Shown here one piece after another: positions 4,998-5,264 of a DNA stretch of 5,264 bases. Source of the DNA: Betaproteobacteria bacterium RBG_16_58_11 (GTDB taxonomy: Bacteria > Pseudomonadota > Gammaproteobacteria > Burkholderiales > Thiobacteraceae); assembly GCA_001770235.1 (NCBI GenBank), contig MEQN01000127.1:11993-17256 (forward strand), written 5' to 3'. Both the position numbers and the translations under genes were made by a program. Under the pieces are notes generated by a model. It saw nothing but the letters and a program-made list of their open reading frames with translations, searched no databases and had not been told where the DNA came from. Every line of letters starts with the position of its first letter. Positions within the stretch are counted from its first letter, which is position 1.

Positions 4998-5023
4998 TAT
5001 AAATGGATATAAATAGGTATAAA
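4998..5023. repeat. Three TATAAA repeats at exact 10-base spacing
   Basis: TATAAA occurs at 4998-5003, 5008-5013 and 5018-5023, the first two as TATAAAT. A 10-base period puts the copies on one face of the helix just before the ATPase ATG. They could be a regulator site, an AT-rich melting region, or chance in an AT-rich leader. Confidence 0.6.
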
Positions 5024-5028
5024 ACACC

Positions 5029-5264
5029 ATGGATCCCATCAAAAACCCGTTTTCACCTGGTGCTGGCTCGCCACCCCCCGAGTTGGTGGGGCGAGACCCA
5101 ATTCTTGAACAGGCGCGAATTCTGCTGGGCAGAGTACAGCAGAAAAAGCCCGAGAAAAGCATGCTGCTAACTGGCTTACGCGGGGTAGGCAAAACTGTGC
5201 TGCTGAATGAGATCAAGCGAATGGCGGAGGGCGCTGGATATCGCACGATTTCTATCGAGGCGCA
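5029..5264 (+). CDS. AAA/P-loop ATPase (3'-partial)
   Basis: The first 78 residues are visible. They include NPFSPGAGSPPPELVGRD (6-23), the lead-in seen in AAA_16/Orc1-Cdc6-like ATPases, and a Walker A motif GLRGVGKT (49-56) after a hydrophobic strand (MLLT). The rest, including Walker B, sensor and any C-terminal domain, lies outside the window. Proteins of this group are ATP-driven switches, sometimes DNA-binding and often found in mobile or defence-related regions, but the function here cannot be assigned. The ATG at 5029 is the first in-frame start after the AT-rich leader. Its ribosome binding site is weak (AGG at 5015-5017, 11 bases away). It begins 95 bases after the end of the metK remnant, just outside the repeat-bracketed block. 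Confidence 0.85.
   Translation, partial: MDPIKNPFSPGAGSPPPELVGRDPILEQARILLGRVQQKKPEKSMLLTGLRGVGKTVLLNEIKRMAEGAGYRTISIEA

Noticed and set aside
4971..5246. Minus-strand open frame opposite the ATPase start
   Set aside because: The plus strand has an unmistakable Walker A motif in frame; the minus reading shows no family features.
1..5264. CRISPR array, tRNA or rRNA genes
   Set aside because: I saw no regularly spaced identical repeats with unique spacers, no cloverleaf-like segment with a CCA-adjacent T-arm, and no rRNA-like sequence.

Overview
The window looks like a proteobacterial chromosome segment, most likely beta- or gammaproteobacterial. A YajD-type HNH protein close to the E. coli form, a full-length bacterial MetK, Shine-Dalgarno-led starts and GC-rich third codon positions all point that way. 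No gene fixes the genus. Every gene I accept is on the + strand.

Layout. (1) 1-837: the 3' part of a class I SAM-dependent methyltransferase, open at the left edge. (2) 838-983: a spacer holding a large imperfect inverted repeat built from 9-base units. (3) 984-1343: yajD, an HNH-nuclease-family gene. (4) 1344-1612: a gene-free stretch holding a compound palindromic GC-rich repeat that seems to be interrupted by a second hairpin module. (5) 1613-2759: a NYN-domain putative RNase with a C-terminal OST-HTH/LOTUS-like region, then a small acidic protein of unknown function. (6) 2803-3972: metK, S-adenosylmethionine synthetase, close enough to the two genes before it to share a transcript. (7) 3973-4756: a spacer with clustered GCCACG repeats, then a two-gene toxin-antitoxin module (VapB-like antitoxin and PIN-domain toxin) with a one-base stop/start overlap. 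(8) 4757-5028: a stem-loop, a diverged in-frame copy of the last 32 codons of metK, and an AT-rich promoter-like region. (9) 5029-5264: the start of an AAA/P-loop ATPase that runs off the right edge.

The most notable structure is that the toxin-antitoxin block lies between two copies of the metK 3' end (3874-3973 and 4835-4934, 82 of 99 bases identical across the coding part). Fourteen of the 17 differences leave the protein unchanged or lie in codons that still encode the same residue, and both copies end at the same stop. The third-position GC of intact metK drops where the repeat begins. This is the pattern expected when a segment inserts at the 3' end of a gene, supplies a replacement 3' end, and pushes the old end to its far side. 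It could also be the scar of a lost second metK. No integrase is visible between the repeats, so any such element is a remnant, non-mobile, or moved by an enzyme supplied from elsewhere.

How the genes might work together: MetK makes SAM, the cofactor of the methyltransferase at the left edge. The NYN protein and the PIN toxin are both predicted to act on RNA, but they are unrelated units in different transcripts. Functional links beyond proximity are inference.
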